A stretch of DNA of 64,000 bases from Mycteria americana (GCF_035582795.1 NC_134367.1:4218501-4282500), one strand, 5' to 3'; shown: positions 47,838 through 60,717, numbered from the stretch's first letter. The notes: a model not told the origin generated them from the sequence alone. Made by a program: numbers and translations.

Positions 47838-48742
47838 GACACCCATGACCAACAGGACCAGGACAGGGCTCCCGCTCTCCAGGAGGGAGCAGAACAGCTT
47901 CATCACACCCACAGCAAACACCCTGGCCCAGCAGGGACTGCCAGCATCGATGTCCCCATGCCACTGCCGAGCAAGAGCATCCCCAGGGACAGCCATGGTG
48001 GTGACCCCCAGCATCCCCAGGTGCTTCTCCTGCCACCAACCCACCACCACCCCCAGAGCGAGCAGGCGCAGCACACCCTCCGTCACAAGGAAACAACCAC
48101 ACGTCCCAACCACTGCAATGCCAAACTGCTCCTCTTTATTCAAGCCAGGAAAAGCAGCCTCTGCCCAAATGACACTGGGTCCATGATGGGATGTCTCCAG
48201 CCCACGAGTGCCCAGGCACCCAGCAGGAGCAGCGCTTCCACTCCTGCTGTCACACCACGTGGGGATGGCAGAGGCAGGGAGGGGAGAGGACATTGGGAGA
48301 TGGTTCCAGGAGCCAGAAGCGAGGGGGATGTCCTGCTTGCAGAGTTCAGGGTCTCAACCCCAGACACTGTATGAAGAAAGCAGACAAGCACGTCACCTGT
48401 TGTAACTGACTTTTCCCTTCCTCCCACTCTCTCCCCCCTCCCCTGCGATGACAAGCAAGTCCATGGTGCAAGAGAAACAGGCTCAACGGAGTTGAGGTTC
48501 AGGCCTTATTGCAGACAGTTTGGACCCGTGTTATCTTAGTGTTGGCAGCCCTGACTCCAAGTCCATGCAGATGCAGCAAAACCAGGATCATGTCCTCGAT
48601 GCTGTGCAAGGACGGTGAATGCTGCACTCTTTGCTAGCTTGGGAGAGCCCTTGGCAAAGCCTGAATGAGTCTCATGGGAGTGAAGGAGAGTGAGGAGGCG
48701 TTGGCTGCCCTTGGGCTCCTTCAGCCCCACTCGGGGCAGGTC
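47838..48742. repeat. Segmental duplicate, member D
   Basis: Partner of 37591-38473. Identity stops sharply near 48742 (38473 in B), before the core exon. Confidence 0.88.
48135..48140 (-). terminator. Poly(A) signal of copy D
   Basis: AATAAA on the minus strand in the same conserved context as copies B and C. Confidence 0.8.
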
Positions 48743-49863
48743 CAAACCCACAAGGACTTTTCCCTTCCTTCTTGGGCCTCTCCCCCAAAAGCATATAATG
48801 CAGGAGAGTATTTACCAGGCATTGGCTAGAAATAAATTTTTTACAGATATTTCTCTGGACAAAGAAGGAAATTCTTTCCTCAGCCAGGAATCTAGACCTT
48901 ACCTTCTGCAGCATGGGCGAAATATTGAACATCTTCCAATAGGTGTTGCAGGGTAGCGGCAGCGCCTGGAAGCGCAGAATCCTCCTCTTCGTCTGCATAA
49001 GATCGAGTTTCCTGTTTCCATGGGGAATGATACACACAAAACAATTAAAGTGATAGTCTGGTATAGCAGTGTCTGGTTGCAGAGAGGCTGACAGTCCCCA
49101 TGCATTTCAGGCCAATATATGGGCCCATCTTCAACCTCACCATAACCACATCTTCAGTAGCAACGTGTCTCACCTAGAAGGACTCTTTCACTCTAAAGTG
49201 AGCGCACACAAGAACAGACAGTGGGAAGGACTAGCATGAGGTGAGGTCAAGGAAGAGCCATGCTGTCTCCCCAGCTGCGTGTCCGCACCTGCCTGGACCA
49301 GCAGAGCTGGGGCACTCCTTGCAGCCCACATCCCTGTCCTGGCTGAACCCTGTCTTTGAGTGATCTCTGATGGAAAGCCCTTGCCCAGCCCTTGCAGGGA
49401 TCATGCCTTGGAGTAATGAGGTTTTGGGACACTTAGCTGAGACACCACTAGACGAGAAGGGACAGCTTTGTGCCCCAGGTAACCCAGCAAGCCAACAACC
49501 CCCTGGGGCTCTCTCCCATCCCTGCACAGGGCAAAAGATCATCCAGAGACACCCCAAGAGGAAAAGCCGGGTGCAGGGTTGGAGCCTGAAACCAAACCTG
49601 ACCCACAGAAGAAGCCAGGCTTCTATTTCCAGGGGCTCTCTCCATCCCCAGTCCACATCCTCTTGGAAGGGCACTTGGAAAATGCTTTTTTCTCAGTGCC
49701 CCCTAAACTTTCCATCACTCCAAACAACGTGGTGACTTCGCAGGACATGGAAAACCCCACTGATGGGGGCTCACACCTCACCCATCTCCCCTCTTTCCCT
49801 CTCACCTGCAGCACCCTGGATCAACAGGAGGAAGAAGGGGAAGAGCAGGTACAGGATCTTCAT
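48354..49863 (-). CDS. AvBD3: AvBD3-like arginine-rich beta-defensin (copy D)
   Basis: Exons are 49806-49863 (signal, MKILYLLFPFFLLLIQGAAG), 48903-49011 (core) and 48354-48366 (VWG and stop TGA). The core follows CATGGAAACAG and ends AG|GTAAGG; the tail follows TTCATACAG. The product is 59 residues. The mature part begins about GNSILC, with spacing x6, x4, x9, x5, CC and motifs CRRRGGFC and IGRCSIF, close to AvBD3 (IRGGFC, IGKC). The mature peptide has about nine arginines, no lysine and no acidic residue. The core exon is 18 nt shorter than in B and C because the ancestral acceptor position now reads AT and a new AG downstream is used, removing six residues in frame. The 5' UTR exon ends at 51289. 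Confidence 0.87.
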
Positions 49864-50522
49864 GGCTGACGCCTGTCCTGGGTCTTCACAGGGCTGCAGA
49901 GAGGAACACCAAGGCAATAAGGACATGGAGGTCCCCAGGTGGTGCAGGAGCCTGGGCACTGTGGTATAACGAACTGCAGAGGGGCTACCTCCAGCTAAAG
50001 CAGATGATGTTTCCTCTACCTTTCTCTTAAGAACAATTCTTAGGTCTGTACCACCCGGCATATCTTGGGAGAATTTCATGATGTCTCAATCTCTTGGAAA
50101 CTGATTACCTTAGCTGATGCTTTCCCATTAGCTTTCTCAAAGGTCTTCCATAGACCTTCCCAAAGCACAGACTGCAGACCTGGGGGCCAACTGTTGACAA
50201 TTCAATAAAAACAACATCCAGTGAAATTTGGAAAATGCAGATATAAAATTGCCATTGAAAGTTACGGAACTAATGATCTTTTACTCCCTCAGGCTTCATG
50301 TATCAAACACTTTTCTCATTAACAAAATACAGATATATTCCCTGATTGCTGGAAAGACCCAAATCTCCATGGTTCTCTGAAGGTGCTAAATTCCTAAGTG
50401 CTGAAACTGTCTGTCTCCAGGGTTATCCCCAGCCAAGGAATGAAACATGACGTGATTTCTAGCAGATCAGAATTACTGCTTGTGACTTTCCTCTCTCATT
50501 TCTGCCTCTCCTTAACCAAGGG

Positions 50523-51088
50523 CCAGAGCAGAGATGGTTTGCACATCAGGAGATGCTTGTGCCAACACTCAGTGCCATGCCCATAGCCAAACGAGGGCCA
50601 AGAATTTAGGGAAATGCTTGTACCCTGGAGATGCCGTGCTATGTGAAGGGTTAGCCAGTGCTCTCCATCACCTCAGCCAGTCCAAAGCTGGCTGCCCAAA
50701 ACACCCTGCCCAATCACCTCTGCTTCCCTGGGCTCAGGAAAGTCCTTCCAGCTCGGCTTGGGAGTGCCCATCCTCAACTCGAGACCATTCCCAGCCTTCC
50801 CAGCAAAGACACTCCCCAGCCCCACACTTTCTGACCCTGCCCCGTGCATCACCGACCCGGGGAGGAGCAAGAGGGCAGGGAAGTGTCTTGGTGGCCAGAA
50901 ATGGAAACACAAATCAACCTTTTGAGTTAACTGAAAGCCTGAAAGGATGGGAAATCTCCATACTGCTGGGGGAAAAGTATCTCCTTACTTTGCTGAGGAA
51001 AGTCCCCACCATTCCCCCAGAACAGAAGATCTCAGGGTCCCTCCTCCAGCATCAAGGCACCTTTCCAGTCTCTCCTGTAGTTAGGAAA
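50523..51088. repeat. Intron-1 block nearly identical to copy B
   Basis: Partner of 39758-40322; see that entry. Confidence 0.9.
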
Positions 51089-51392
51089 CCTTAGTTACAG
51101 CTTCCACATATTCCGGGCTCTTAGACTCAACTGAAGGTTTTTATTCTCTTTCCTAGGCATCTCTGATGGCCTAATTATATGCACGGATAGGTCCAGCAGT
51201 TTGTCGTTTAGATGAGTCTAGGGTGATGGGACCTGAACAGAGAAGCCGAATGGGCAGTTTTCCAGAAAGAGACCCGGCAATTACCTACCTGATTAAGGTC
51301 TTCGTGTCCAGGCAGTAACAAACCCAACAGGAATCGCTTGCGTCCAGATGCCCTTGGGTCCAAGGAGTACTGTTTTGGCCAAACACCTTGGG

Positions 51393-51618
51393 TTTATACC
51401 ATTGCTGGTGGGTGGGACACGCAATTATTCCTGCTGACACATCTGCCCTTGGCCAATCAGAAAGCGACCCATCTCTGTGGGGATGATGGGGGCTCTTCCA
51501 AGCCTCTCTGAGGCAATGGAAGAGGCTGAGGTGCCTCCTGGGGGCTGTTGCAATCTTCACCGTTATCCTCACGCAACACGTCTTGTGACACCCTGCTGCA
51601 CAGCGGGCACACGGGCTT
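51393..51618 (-). promoter_or_regulatory. Promoter module of copy D
   Basis: TATAAA on the minus strand at 51393-51398, inverted CCAAT at 51453-51459 and a C/EBP-like site at 51547-51554. The 5' UTR exon ends at 51289 with GTAGGT. With copy A it is one of two modules that keep a true TATA. Confidence 0.65.
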
Positions 51619-51769
51619 GGCATGAACTGCCGGGGATGGACAAAGCAGACTGGCTGGTGTAGACACCAGTAGCAAGCAGTCCCATAAAAGGATAAAATAT
51701 TTGTCTCTTCTTTTCCTCTCCGTTCACTTGGTAAGCAGGTAGTGTGTGACATGCAGGATCATGCAAAAT

Positions 51770-53870
51770 GTTTTACTTTTCTCTCCTTTTAACATTAAAA
51801 GAACAGCTTCACCCTTGCCAAGGTGATTTGCATTTGACACGCCAAGAAGTGACAAGCATAAGGCTACCTTTCTGAGGGCTACTCAGATAAATGGACAGTG
51901 AACAGAGGAAAAGTGATTAGGTGAGACCACAGCTCACCTAATTCTGTCTGAATTTACTACTCCTAAAATTGTCATTCCTGGAACAAAACCCACAAATGTG
52001 GTTCAATAGAAAAAAGTCTCTGTGAAGGTATGCAAACTAAGGGAGACTATTGAATGAAGGTGAATAGGACTTATTAGGCCTTGGAGATGTGGACCTGATC
52101 GAGAGTTCGTGGATTTATAGGAATTATGTGATACTTCAGAAAGGTAAAGATCAAGGGGCATCATGGAGGAACAGGTCATGAGAAACAGAGAGACGCAAGG
52201 GATGAATGCGGCCAAGCTCGTGTAAGCAGGCTGCTGGTCAATATGCTTCCCTGGCCATGCCCTACATCTGATCACCACAATCTGTCCTATATTCCTAGTA
52301 AACTTCATTTCTAACTATTTTTTGTACGAACAATCTGTCTATGGTGTGTCTGCATGGTTGTGCGGTCCTCTAGCAAACTTCAAGCCAGAGTACTAGGTAT
52401 GGGAGAGAGTACCAAGAGTGCTGGTCCATTGCCCAGAGAGATCAAAGCTCCGGGAGTTGGATCCTGGAGAGAACGAAGGGTCTTGAGGTTGGATACATCA
52501 GAGACAAAGGGTCTGGTGCCATCTATCAGAGAGACACATGACGGGGATTTTCCCCGAGCAGCAATCCACAGAAGTAGGATTGGGTGTCCATGGCAGTTTC
52601 TTTGCAGGTGTAAGGGTCCTGGGAGCATCCTCGCTCCTGGAGGTTTGGTACCAGGCTCAGGACCAGTCCAGGGCCAGCACAGCCAACGGCTGCTGATTAC
52701 GCCGTGGAGAGGGCTTCCAGCCCACACTGCAGGGAGGCCGTGGCTGGGGCCAACCCCTGCCCAGGGGAGCTGCTTTGAGCTGGGGATCTTGTGCTGGACC
52801 CCACCAGAGCTGCAGCTTGGCCCTGCTGATCCAGACCTGGACTTTGACCCACAGCTGACATCCTGTCCTGGCCTTGGCCTGTCCCCACAGAGGTGCCCAA
52901 TGCCCCAGGCTGAGGCTGCTCCCAGCCCCCCTGCCCTGCCCGGCTCCCTGGCTGGGGGCAGTGGCATGACCCCTGCCCTGCCAGCCCCCATAGCGACTGC
53001 CCCATGGCAGTGCAGGGGCCACCCCCATGGCCCCCCTGAGATGACCATCATCAATCACTCACAGTGCTGACCCACAGTCTGGCCCTGGGCTCCTAACCGA
53101 CCCCCCTAGCCCAGCCCCAGGTCTTGAATCCCACCCCCAGCACTGACCCCCAACTCAATCCCAAGCTCCAGAGTGGTCCCCTGGCACAGCCATCAGTCCC
53201 TATTTCCTCAGGGGAAGAATTACTGGACCCCACAACACCTCCCCTGGTGCCACGCACCCAGGCCCCACATCTGGAGATGGACCCAAATCCACCAGAGTGG
53301 CATGTCCTGTGAAACAGCCCCACAGGGGCTCCTGGCCCAGCTTGGGACCCAGTGGACAACCAGCAGGCACCCACTGAAGTTAGGGGGTTCCTAGCAACCC
53401 TCCAACCCTCACCCTGGATGTGAGGTGCAGGGATGCCCTTACTGAGAGAGAAGGCTGGTGTTGGGGTCCCTGTGTGTCCCCCCCGCACTGGGGGGGGACG
53501 CTGCTGTGGCTTGAGGCCAACTTGGAGAGAGGGTAGGTGAGGGTGGGGTATGTGTGTGTTTGTGGGTCCGTGCCTGTCGGGAATTCACCCCGTCTTCTCT
53601 GCCCTTCCCTGCAGGCAGAGAGAAGAGATGCACGCTCGCACGTCGCTCCCTGAGGACACGCACACAACCCCCCTGGCAGAGGGAATGCAAACCACCAGCT
53701 TGTATTGGGGACACTGGGGTAAGGGATTCCCGAGGGACCGTGGTCTGGCTCTCTGGGGCTGCTGCCGCTTCCCGTGGTGCTTGGTGCCTCCGTGCAGCAT
53801 CGCCCCGACCAGGCTGCGAGGGCGTGGGCTGGTCTCGGAGGGCTGCTTAGAGATGTGCGCCGGGGAGCCA
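51770..53870. other. Gene-free interval, GC-rich in its right half
   Basis: No defensin exon was found. From about 52650 to 53500 the sequence is very C-rich on the plus strand (many CCAGCCCC and CTGACCC runs), which produces long open frames on both strands that I do not regard as genes. A weak AATACA variant on the minus strand at 53701-53706 may serve AvBD5, since no canonical hexamer was seen. Confidence 0.55.
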
Positions 53871-53878
53871 GGAGCCCA

Positions 53879-54847
53879 TCAGGGATACCATCGCCTGCAG
53901 GAAGAAAGGTCTGGCAGTTCCTGTCCCAGCCAGGGCAGCAGTGAGGGCTCAGGGATGTCCCTGTGCCCTTGGGCTGCATATTGTCCCCTCTTTCTCCAAT
54001 GGCCTCACCTCTAACCCCAACAGGCAGCAACCTCAGCCCTTTGGGCAGCCCTGAACCTACCTCCGACAGCAGAAGTCTTGCTTAGAGCAAATGCCAATGC
54101 GACCGATCCCCGGAGGGCACGACCCGAGAGAGCAGAAGCCACCACGGCGCTCACAGTCCTCAGGTGATCCTCGAACGAGGGACAGCCCTGCAGAGCACAG
54201 GAAGAGGAGACCTTCGGCATGGCCCTGCCGAGATGCTGAGCACAGCCCCTGGACCCTGCATGTCCAGCTTTAACCCACTCCTGACTCTCCCCTGCCATGA
54301 ATACCTGGACAGGCATCTGCAGCAGAAATTAAGGTGAGGTTTATGGCACTTAGATGGGAGACACTCACTACCATCCCTCAACAGCCTCTGGGAGAGGCTC
54401 TCCAAAACATCTGCTGGATCCCTCCTGGCACAAGGCAGGAATCTGCGGGTGGAAGCAGGATCTGCCTTCCTCCCTTCTCCTCCTTTCCAGCAGGGCTGCT
54501 GTGCCCAGTGCTGCTGACTCAGACAGGCAAGTGCCAGGAGGTACAGAGAAGGTAGCGAATCCTTGTCCGTGGAGCACAAGAGCTTTGTTACAAGGTCCCA
54601 GCTCTTGTCCCAGCTGCAGAACCTGCAGTAGGAGCCTTTTCTTAAAGATACGGAGTGTGAGGGACCCCAGGGGGGGATGCCACAGCAACCAGGAGAAGTC
54701 ACACGTGACTCATCATCTCAGCTGGCAAATCCTCCCTACAAAATATTGACAAAGGACAAATCCTCCACGTTCCCCAACACATTTCTTACCTGCTGCTCCG
54801 TGGAGCATCAGAAGGAGGAGAGCACAGAGGAGAGGCAGGATCCGCAT
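53879..54847 (-). CDS. AvBD5: Avian beta-defensin 5 precursor
   Basis: Secreted beta-defensin. Exons are 54790-54847 (signal, MRILPLLCALLLLMLHGAAG), 54061-54187 (core) and 53879-53894 (RWYP and stop TGA). The core follows GCTCTGCAG and ends AG|GTAGGT; the tail follows CTTCCTGCAG. The signal exon has a CTTCTTCCCAG acceptor, so a 5' UTR exon lies further right. The product is 66 residues. The mature part includes GLSLVRGSPEDC, CERRGGFC and CPPGIGRIGIC, then KQDFCC and a terminal RWY, which match chicken AvBD5. Spacing is x6, x4, x9, x5, CC. A partial inverted duplicate of this locus is the pseudogene at 41.7-42.6 kb. Confidence 0.96.
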
Positions 54848-55640
54848 GGCTGGGAGTCTCCAGCAGGGTCACAGCTCTGGGAAGAAGAGAAAGAAGGCAG
54901 AGATGAACGGAAGGGTTGCTGCCCGTGTGCTGTGTAGCACTTGCACAGGGACAGGACTGAGGAGAGGGGACAGCCCGTCCGGGAGGAGATGTGACCAGTC
55001 ACCCGTGGGAGGGTGTGCTCGACAGCCCGGGGGTAGGAGCCTCCCACAGCCTCTCTGCTCCCGGCAGCAGCAGCAGCAGTTTGGTCCCAGCCAGCTGGTC
55101 TCTCCACGTGGCAAAGTGTCCCTTGGGATGGCTGGCACCTCAAAACATCCAGCTCAAAAGCTCCTTTTCCTCCTTCTCCCCCTGTCAAAGAAAAAGAGGC
55201 ATCGCTTTCCTCTCTGACACCTCTGAGAAGGATTCCCAGGCCTCCAGCCCTGGGTCTTGTGTCATCCCGCCTTGCGTAAGGGACGTTCAGTGCTGTGGTT
55301 TGCTGGACACGTCTTGGGACACACTGCATCCCTGTTCGTTAGGCCTTGGCAAGCAATCTGATTTCGCAACACAAAGGAGCTCTGTATTCCTCCCCCCAAG
55401 TGAAGCGTGCTCTCTATGCTTCACTTGAATAACTGGGAAGACGCCACATGGCATGACATCTCCGTCCTACTGGCAATCCCATGAATGACAAGCTTTAATT
55501 GTGACTTTGTTGTGTTAAGAGTTTGCTGTATGTAACCCTTTATTGGTTCTCAATGTATTGATGATGCCATCTTTGTATACTTTTCAGCCTTGTTGCAGAT
55601 TCATCAAGCGTATATATATGTGTGTATATATAGAAAAAAC

Positions 55641-56075
55641 ATCACAGAATCACAGAATCACAGAATCGCATAGGTTGGAAAAGACCTTTAAGATCATCGA
55701 GTCCAACCATAAACCTAACACTGCCAAAACCACCACTACACCATGTCCCTAAGCACCTCATCCAAACGTCCTTTAAATACCTCCAGGGATGGCGACTCAA
55801 CCACTTCCCTGGGCAGCCTGTTCCAGTGCTTGATAACCCCTTCAGTGAAGAAAAATTTCCTAATATCCAGTCTAAACCTCCCCTGGCGCAACTTGAGGCC
55901 ATTTCTTCTTGTCCTATCACTTGTTACCTGGGAGAAGAGACCGACCCCACCTCTCTACAGCCTCCTTTCAGGCAGTTGTAGAGAGCGATGAGGTCTCCCC
56001 TCAGCCTCCTCTTCTCCAGGCTCAACAACCCCAGCTCCCTCAGCCGCTCCTCATAAGACTTCTGCTCCAGCATGC
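55641..56075 (-). mobile_element. CR1 3' fragment
   Basis: Starts with a short repeat of ATCACAGA, then GGTTGGAAAAGACC, ATCGAGTCCAACC and CTCCAGGGATGGCGACTC, and runs to CCCTCAGCCGCTCCTCATAAG. This is a reverse-complemented, well-preserved CR1 tail, 5'-truncated. Confidence 0.95.
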
Positions 56076-56129
56076 ATACATTATGCATGACATACATACT
56101 CATGCATAACGTATATTTTCTGAGTGGTT

Positions 56130-58755
56130 ACATGAATATACCTTTTATCCCAATGTCTCATCATATTTCATTGCTCTTTCCTGCCTCAATTTCTCTCCCC
56201 AGCGAGGGAAATAATTGCACAAAGTATTTGCAGGTGTGACCCTGGGGGATCTCTTGGCAGCCAACGTGACTCTGCCATGGTGGTCAGGAGCAGGGCACTC
56301 AGGACAGCTCTTCATTTCCTCCACCACCCCAAAACTAAGCTAGTAAATGTGTTGCAGCAGCACAGACATGTAGTTAATTGCCATCTTAACGAAACTCTGT
56401 AAGGAGCCTGACCACCAGATGCAGCTGCTCCCAGCCCATCTCCTCCTGTGGCTCTGATGCCACGACAGCTCAGCAGACATAAAAGATATGTGGACCAAGG
56501 TCCTTTCCCTTTTTCTGGCTGTAGCTGTAGGATCGGCTTGCCACCAGGGCAAGTGACAGTCCTTTCCTGGCAGGAGGGTGCCGTGCTGCACGCCCGAGTT
56601 TTGGGTTGCCTCTTCCAGTCTTTGGAAGAGTAGTCGTGATCCACCCAGCTACCAGGGGCTGGGGATTTCAGCAGTGGAGGTTGGCAGCTGGGCCTTTCCT
56701 TCTCCCACCTTGTCAAGACGCCAGGTGCCTGTGTGTTCCAACCACTGCAGAAATGGTGGAAGAAAGCCGCTGCATGTTTGGAAGAAGCAGAGGAGCCATG
56801 GATCCAGCAGGCTGGTCCAGGACTTTTCCAGGAGACAGATGTCCTCTTGCAGGGACTCACCTGTGACACAAGGTTGGGAACTGTGGAGGGTCCAGGAGGA
56901 GACCACCGGCTGTTGCTCTTCCAGAGCACCATCCTGCTTAGCAAAGCAGCTTGCCAATGCCTGCTGTTGTGTGCAAAGGGACTGAGGTGACACAGCTGAA
57001 ACAAGATCACTTGTCAACACATACCAGGGGCAGGACTCAGCTGGCCACATGTGCATTTTCGCAGTGATGAAGCAGTTGGGCTGAGCTCTTCACCTCCTGC
57101 TCCTTCCACAGCAGACGGAGCACAAGTCACATCATCCTCATGGTGATGTCCAAAACAGGCCTGGTGAATCCTACTTAAAAAACCTCCTGTTTCTCTGCCA
57201 TGGTCTACAAAGGGAACTTAGCATGACCAGCTCTGACACAGATGTCTGTATCATTGTCATCTAACGTTAAGTGCAGATGAAACCACCCCAGATGACAGTG
57301 GCTTCTATGTGTAGACTTCCCATCTATTCGCCAGTCCCTCCCGAAACAAGAAAACTGCTAATTCCACAGCCCACTTCTAAGGAAATGTTATTTCTGTGTA
57401 TCGTGATTACAAGAAGGACACTGAAAATTGGCCACCTCCCATGATATTTCAGACTCATGCAAACCAACACTAAACCAGCCTGTTCCTGAGGCCAGCCATC
57501 TCAGTCTTACTCCTGGGTAGTTGCGTCCAAGCTGTTTATGGAGACTGGTCCTGCCCCATATGCACCCAAGTCTTTCTTGAACGCTTGTGTGTGCTCACCT
57601 TGAGGTAAGACTGAGCTCACAACTCCACGTCCTGCTCCACATTCATCATCTCTATGATGGATGTCACTCCACATCGAGCAGCTGTGACTGACTGAGCAAA
57701 AATACTATGGAAAAGAGAGACCCAGACAGTGCTGCTAGCACTGCTGTGCTTCCAGTGAGGTGCTGGGAGCATCCGTCTTCTCCAGTGAAGCTTCAAGTGC
57801 AAAGAGGGCTGCTGGGGCTATTCTTCATGCCTTTGTGCCATGAAATAACATCTTCTCTCATGCCTGAGCAGAGAGAGAGGCTGTGCTAAAAGAGCAACAT
57901 CATTACTATTGGGGGATATAGTAGAATCCTAGTGGCACAAACTGTGATTTTGCATGACCAGCCATTCCACCGAGGGCTTGATGTGTATCTGAAATGAGCT
58001 TTAGGTGCTGTACACCCTTGCATTTGGCCATGGCACGGCCAGTCCCGCTCCACCAGTTCTGGTGCTATTGGTCTGGTATTTTCTATTCCAACCTCGGCAG
58101 CATCTCTACCTCCTGGGAAGAGCTGTGAGATGAATTCAAACATGCGCAGAGTGCTGGGAAGATGGAATTGGGGTGAGAAGCAGGGAGGAGACGTGCAGCA
58201 TGGATCCGACGTGCAGCATGGATCCTAGGGGGTGAGGTTTCAGCCTGTGTTTCACTCTAAGCTGGCTCTTGAAGCCATTCCCCAGAGATAAATGCAAGGG
58301 CAGCTATTTGTGGCAGTGAGCTAAAAGCGTGATGATACAGTATTCTGCGTGATGCTGGCTACAGACTCTGGATCGTCTCCAGAGCTGAAGCTAAAATTAC
58401 AAGGGCTGAACCCTCTCTGCAAAGTCCTCAGTCCTTGAGCAAAACGTCTTGTGCCATTCCAGTTTGTGAAAGAAACACTCACCTACTGTGGATTGTGCAA
58501 AACTTCTTAGGACATCAACTGTAAATTGCTGGTTTGGTTCCACTTGGCAACTTCCTCAGGTCTCCATCCAGGGGAATCCCTGTGAGGTGGCCGTTGGCCC
58601 AGTTTCCTGCCCTTCACAGGGCTGTGGTTTCAATGGTGGCAGAGCCATTTGCAGAAGCATCTGCTCTGAAGGAAGGCCAGATGCTTTGCCACAAACTGCA
58701 AGCTTGGGGCTTCGAGTCAGTCCTTTGCAGGTAGGCACTTGAGTTGGCTGTTTCC
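56130..58755. other. Gene-free interval between AvBD5 and AvBD4
   Basis: No defensin exon or recognised domain was found. A 232-codon minus-strand open frame (56312-57010) overlaps the segment at 56540-56740 that is paralogous to 41.3-41.5 kb. An 18-bp tandem duplication (CGTGCAGCATGGATCC) lies near 58193-58228. Confidence 0.5.
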
Positions 58756-58759
58756 CTTA

Positions 58760-59531
58760 AAAGCCAAGTGCAAGGTCCTGCACCTAGGTTGGGGCAACCC
58801 CTGGTATCAGTACAGGCTGGGGGATGAAGGGATTGAGAGCAGCCCTGTGGAGAAGGACTTGGGGGTACTGTTGGATGAAAAGCTGGACATGACTCGGCAA
58901 TGTGCACTTGCAGCCCAGAAACCCAACCGTATCCTGGGCTGCATCAAAAGCAGCGTGGCCAGCAGGTCGAGGGAGGGGATTCCACTCTGGTGAGACCCCC
59001 CCTGCAGCACTGCGTCCAGATCTGGGGTCCCCAGCACAGGAAAGACATGGACCTGCTGGAGCGGGTCCAGAGGAGGCCACAAAAATGGTCAGGGGGCTGG
59101 AACACCTCTGCTGTGAGGAAAGGCTGAGAGAGCTGGGGTTGTTCAGCCTGGAGAAGAGAAGGCTCTGGGGAGACCTTACTGCAGCCTTCCAGTACTTAAA
59201 GGGGGCTTATAAGAGAGATGGGGACAGACTTTTTAGCAGGGCCTGTAGCGACAAGACAAGGGGTAATGGTTTTAAACTAAAAGAGGGGAGATTGAGACTT
59301 GATATAAGGAAGACATTTTTTACGCCGAGGGTGGTGAGGCACTGGCCCAGGTTGCCCAGAGAGGTGGGAGATGCCCCATCCCTGGAAACGTTCAAGGTCA
59401 GGTTGGACGGGGCTCTGAGCAACCTGCTCTGGTTGAAGATGTCCCTGCTCATGGCAGGGGTGCTGGACTAGATGGCCTTTAAAGGTCCCTTCCAGCCCAA
59501 ACCATTCTATGATTCTATGATTCTATGATTA
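58760..59531 (+). mobile_element. CR1 3' fragment with terminal octamer repeat
   Basis: GTGCAAGGTCCTGCAC, then AGAAGGACTTGGGGGTACTG and GAGAAGAGAAGGCTCTGGGG are CR1 blocks. The element ends with ATTCTATG repeated about three times, the usual CR1 3' end. The 189-codon open frame at 58902-59471 belongs to it. Confidence 0.95.
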
Positions 59532-60717
59532 GTGCTCCTACCTTTGCTGAGCATCCACGAATGCTGCCCTTCACACAGGCCACGGGAGAGCTGAGGTCCG
59601 TTCCCACAGTATTTGAGAGATACATGTGTTCCCCTTAACCCCAAAGATGTTCCCTAACAGCAGCTAGCCCAACCTGGCCACGTTTGCTATTAAATTCCCT
59701 CCACTTGTGGGAAAGCATCCAAACTCACGTTTCAGAAAGGTCCTTGGCCTGTGCTAAGCCCCAGGGTTATTCTGGCACAGTGCTCGTTGGCCTGGGCTCG
59801 GTCCCTGGCAATAGCTGGGCAGGACTCAGGAGACAGCGTGAGCACAGGACAGTTGAGAACAGGCTGGGGCTGCCCTGTTTTGGAGGCTGCGTTTGGCTGT
59901 GTGTGCATAAGTTCTGCCCTGCCAGCTGGTCTCAGGGCACAGAACTATCTACTGCCCGCAGGCACCGAGTGCTAGTCCAAAGGCTGACTTCTCTGCACAA
60001 GGATGCTCCTGACCGTGCAAGAGCAGCTGCAGAGACAGGAGCTCACTGAGCAACCTGCGCCTTCTGAGTTTTCTATTAGGGTTCAGGGCAGGACAGGAGA
60101 AACCTCTTGCAAGAGGAGTAATTGAAGTAGCAGGGGTATTGGCCTTCCGTACATTTTGTCTACACGTCTCAAGCAATGTTGTAGGTCTAACTCTGGCCTC
60201 CTGATTTGCTACCACAGCTGACAGGAATTTTGCAGATTTACTCCAAATTTATCTCAGGCAAAATAACCAAGGATAAAAACAAGCTTCAAATCTTAAAATA
60301 GGGTCACCTGCCTCCTTTTTGTTCTCCTCAGTGTCTCCTCCTTAGTTCCCGTAACAAAACAGGATGCTGTTTCCAGGTTTGAAAGCTCTGGATTAGGAGG
60401 TAGAAACCCAAAGTTTTCAGAGCAGAGGTGCTATGAAGCATCACACTGAAGAAGACTTACATGCTCCCTACAGAAACAGTGACTGACCGCAGCTTTGGTC
60501 ACTGCAGAGGATTCCTAGCAGGCATGGGTGGAGAACATGCCAGCATTCATCCAATTAGCAACCCAAGAAGGGAAAATATTTTGGTAAACTATGCGTTCCT
60601 GGTAGGTTTAACCTGATTTCAGAATTCTTGCTCAACTTTCTAAAGGCAAATAACACTTCTAGAGAAAAGAATGACACCACCACACACAGCAGCCATACAA
60701 CCTCCCGAGATCTTACA

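Noticed and set aside
52354-53070. Open frames of 224-238 codons on both strands
   Set aside because: Biased C-rich composition with open frames on opposite strands at once; no domain and no splice evidence.
56312-57010. 232-codon minus-strand open frame
   Set aside because: No domain recognised. It covers a segment with a paralogue at 41.3 kb, but the frame is not kept along the shared part, so coding is not supported.
58902-59471. 189-codon plus-strand open frame
   Set aside because: It lies entirely inside a CR1 3' fragment.
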